Assembly (NCBI RefSeq): GCF_900141935.1 | Contig: NZ_FQYX01000027.1 | Coordinates: forward strand, 1 to 54,994 | Origin: Arenibacter nanhaiticus | GTDB taxonomy: Bacteria > Bacteroidota > Bacteroidia > Flavobacteriales > Flavobacteriaceae | DNA: 54,994 nt | Direction of reading: 5' to 3' | Shown here: piece after piece, positions 53,675 to 54,994 of the stretch | How the letters are laid out: every line of letters begins with the position of its first letter | Position numbering within the stretch: position 1 is the stretch's first letter | Program-made: the position numbers and the translations under genes | Notes under the pieces: model-generated | Database searches by the model: none | The model's input: only the letters and a program-made list of their open reading frames with translations | What the model was told of the DNA's origin: nothing

Positions 53675-54175
53675 GTTGAGTTTAAATATTATTAATTTGA
53701 GTGTGTAAAAATGATCCAAAATAAGGAATAACGATTCTAGAGCAATAATACTACTTTATAATTTTATAGCTGAGTCTGGTTACCTTTTAAAAAAGGGGGG
53801 TGTCCAAAACGAGGCTACTCCTGTGTTTTTATTGCAAATAGTTTCTTAAAACACTGTGAATTAATATATTTAAGTGTTTTTTAAACAAACAGTTGGCTAT
53901 AGAAAATGCCAATATACTTTAACCAAGTTTACCATCGATATTTAGTTAATCAGAAGGTCGTACTGGCCTAGGTACTGTGCGGAATGATAGGGCATGCGGT
54001 CGTGTAAGAGCATTGTAAAACCAAGCCTAAATATAGGGAGTTGCCTTCATGAGTGAGGGAATGGAACTGGAAAAAAAGAAAAGGAGAACCCTTTGCTATG
54101 TATGATATATTCCTAACTAAAAACCATTATTTTTGCTTAAGAATTATATTCACATAATATTAAGGAAATTCCAGC
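53675..54175. other. Intergenic region between GH110 and DUF502 genes
   Basis: About 500 bases between two divergent genes. It should contain both promoters. A run AAAAAAGGGGGG at about 53790 is the only feature noticed; no repeat, RNA or gene remnant was recognised. Confidence 0.4.
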
Positions 54176-54763
54176 ATGAAAAAGCTAATCAACTATTTTT
54201 TACAAGGACTATTGTATATAGCGCCATTAGGTATTACAGCTTATATTATCTATTCGGTTTTTACGTTTATGGATGGATTACTGCAAGATTTTCTCATTGA
54301 GTTTTTTGATATTAAAATACAGGGGCTGGGTGTTTTAACACTGATCGTCTTTTTGATTGTAGTAGGGCTTATTGGAAAAACAATCATAGCCAAGCCGTTA
54401 AAACAGGTTTTTTCCAAAATAATTGATGGCATACCCTTATTAAATTTTATTTACTCGGCCTTCAATGATCTATTTTCTGCTTTTGTTGGCAAGGAAAAAA
54501 AATTCAGCAAACCTGTATTGGTAAAGGTGAATTTAAATTCTGACTTAGAAAAACTGGGCTTTATTACGGAGGAAAATCTAGCTTTTCTAGATGCAACAGA
54601 TAAGGTAGCCGTTTATTTCCCACATTCCTATAATTTCTCGGGAGAACTATTTATTGTTCCCAAGGCTAATATCAAAAGTTTGGATGCCAAATCTAGTGAG
54701 GTAATGAAGTTTATTGTATCGGCAGGATTAATGGGGTGGTCAAAAACCGATCTTCAAGATTGA
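54176..54763 (+). CDS. DUF502-family membrane protein
   Basis: 195 residues. Two membrane helices (about 8-30 and 50-70) are followed by a soluble domain. The strings LQGLLYIAPLGITAYIIY, GLIGKTIIAKPLKQVFSKIIDGIPLLNFIYSA and VYFPHSYNFSGELFIVPKANI are diagnostic of DUF502, a widely conserved inner-membrane family of unknown function. The ATG start is preceded by an A-rich leader. It appears to be a lone gene. Confidence 0.9.
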   Translation: MKKLINYFLQGLLYIAPLGITAYIIYSVFTFMDGLLQDFLIEFFDIKIQGLGVLTLIVFLIVVGLIGKTIIAKPLKQVFSKIIDGIPLLNFIYSAFNDLFSAFVGKEKKFSKPVLVKVNLNSDLEKLGFITEENLAFLDATDKVAVYFPHSYNFSGELFIVPKANIKSLDAKSSEVMKFIVSAGLMGWSKTDLQD

Positions 54764-54994
54764 TCCTATAGAAACCACAATCTGCTGCGCGCGGTGGTAT
54801 TTGATTTGGGTCCAAAAACTGGGACTTGATTAGAATTTAAAATAGAATATATACCAATAGCGTCCTAAACGATTTGAGCCAATCTTTGCAAACACTTTAT
54901 ATATCTGTATTTTAAAAGATTTTTGACGATATGGGGGTCTTTTTAAAGGTTTTATTTTTCTCTGGCCTATCGAAAATTTATCGTAAAATTTGAA
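54764..54994. other. Right end of the window, non-coding as far as visible
   Basis: 231 bases after the DUF502 stop with no recognisable feature. Confidence 0.35.

Noticed and set aside
1-54994. tRNA, rRNA, CRISPR or prophage elements
   Set aside because: None was recognised by eye: no T-loop-like motifs in a cloverleaf context, no repeat-spacer array, no phage structural genes.

Overview
The window looks like a chromosome segment of a marine member of the Flavobacteriaceae (Bacteroidota). The evidence is a SusC/SusD pair in a laminarin-type polysaccharide utilisation locus (PUL), a membrane regulator of the Reg_prop/Y_Y_Y type carrying a LuxR-like helix-turn-helix, many lipoproteins of glycan metabolism, sodium and osmolyte transporters (NhaA, BCCT), A-rich leaders instead of strong Shine-Dalgarno sites, and promoters that fit the TTG / TAnnTTTG pattern of the phylum. 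No rRNA, tRNA or CRISPR array was seen.

Layout. 1-345: 3' end of an IS21-type istB gene and the end of that element. 475-6963: housekeeping and stress genes (GreA/GreB-like factor, PAS hybrid kinase, NhaA, histidine-decarboxylase-like enzyme with a divergent Lrp/AsnC regulator). 7263-15646: a complete curli (functional amyloid) secretion cluster, all on the minus strand. It has two long curlin-repeat proteins, a small CsgB-like protein, an unknown secreted protein, CsgE, CsgF, CsgG and a beta-propeller lipoprotein. CsgE carries an N-terminal CsgC/CsgH-like domain and CsgG carries a C-terminal beta-barrel. No csgD is present, but both major curlin genes share a promoter block with a palindrome at the same distance from the start codon. 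16425-20569: serine hydrolase and a GH20 hexosaminidase.

21198-34550: laminarin PUL on the plus strand (regulator, SusC, SusD, multidomain surface glycan-binding lipoprotein, GH16, GH17). The regulator should sense glucan fragments and drive susC onward. The lipoproteins bind and cut beta-1,3-glucan at the cell surface, and SusC/D import the products. A nearly identical 155-bp direct repeat sits on each side of this block. 34900-36327: two decaying genes (a truncated RibD/DHFR-like gene, and a diiron MBL gene with an in-frame stop). 36512-42770: small membrane protein, universal stress protein plus BCCT transporter operon, glycogen debranching enzyme. 42938-43861: M13 peptidase pseudogene and a small winged-helix-like protein. 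44264-53674: second GH20, DUF983, sialidase-like protein, DUF4494, MBL-rhodanese protein, GH110 alpha-galactosidase. 54176-54763: DUF502 membrane protein.

Dispersed structure. An about 80-bp GC-rich repeat occurs five times, with a diverged sixth copy. A hairpin plus A-rich leader module lies directly before four genes, three in the curli cluster and the GH16 gene. Several strong hairpin terminators separate transcription units. Decayed genes lie close to some of the repeats. All functional calls rest on reading motifs and recalling families; no database search was run.
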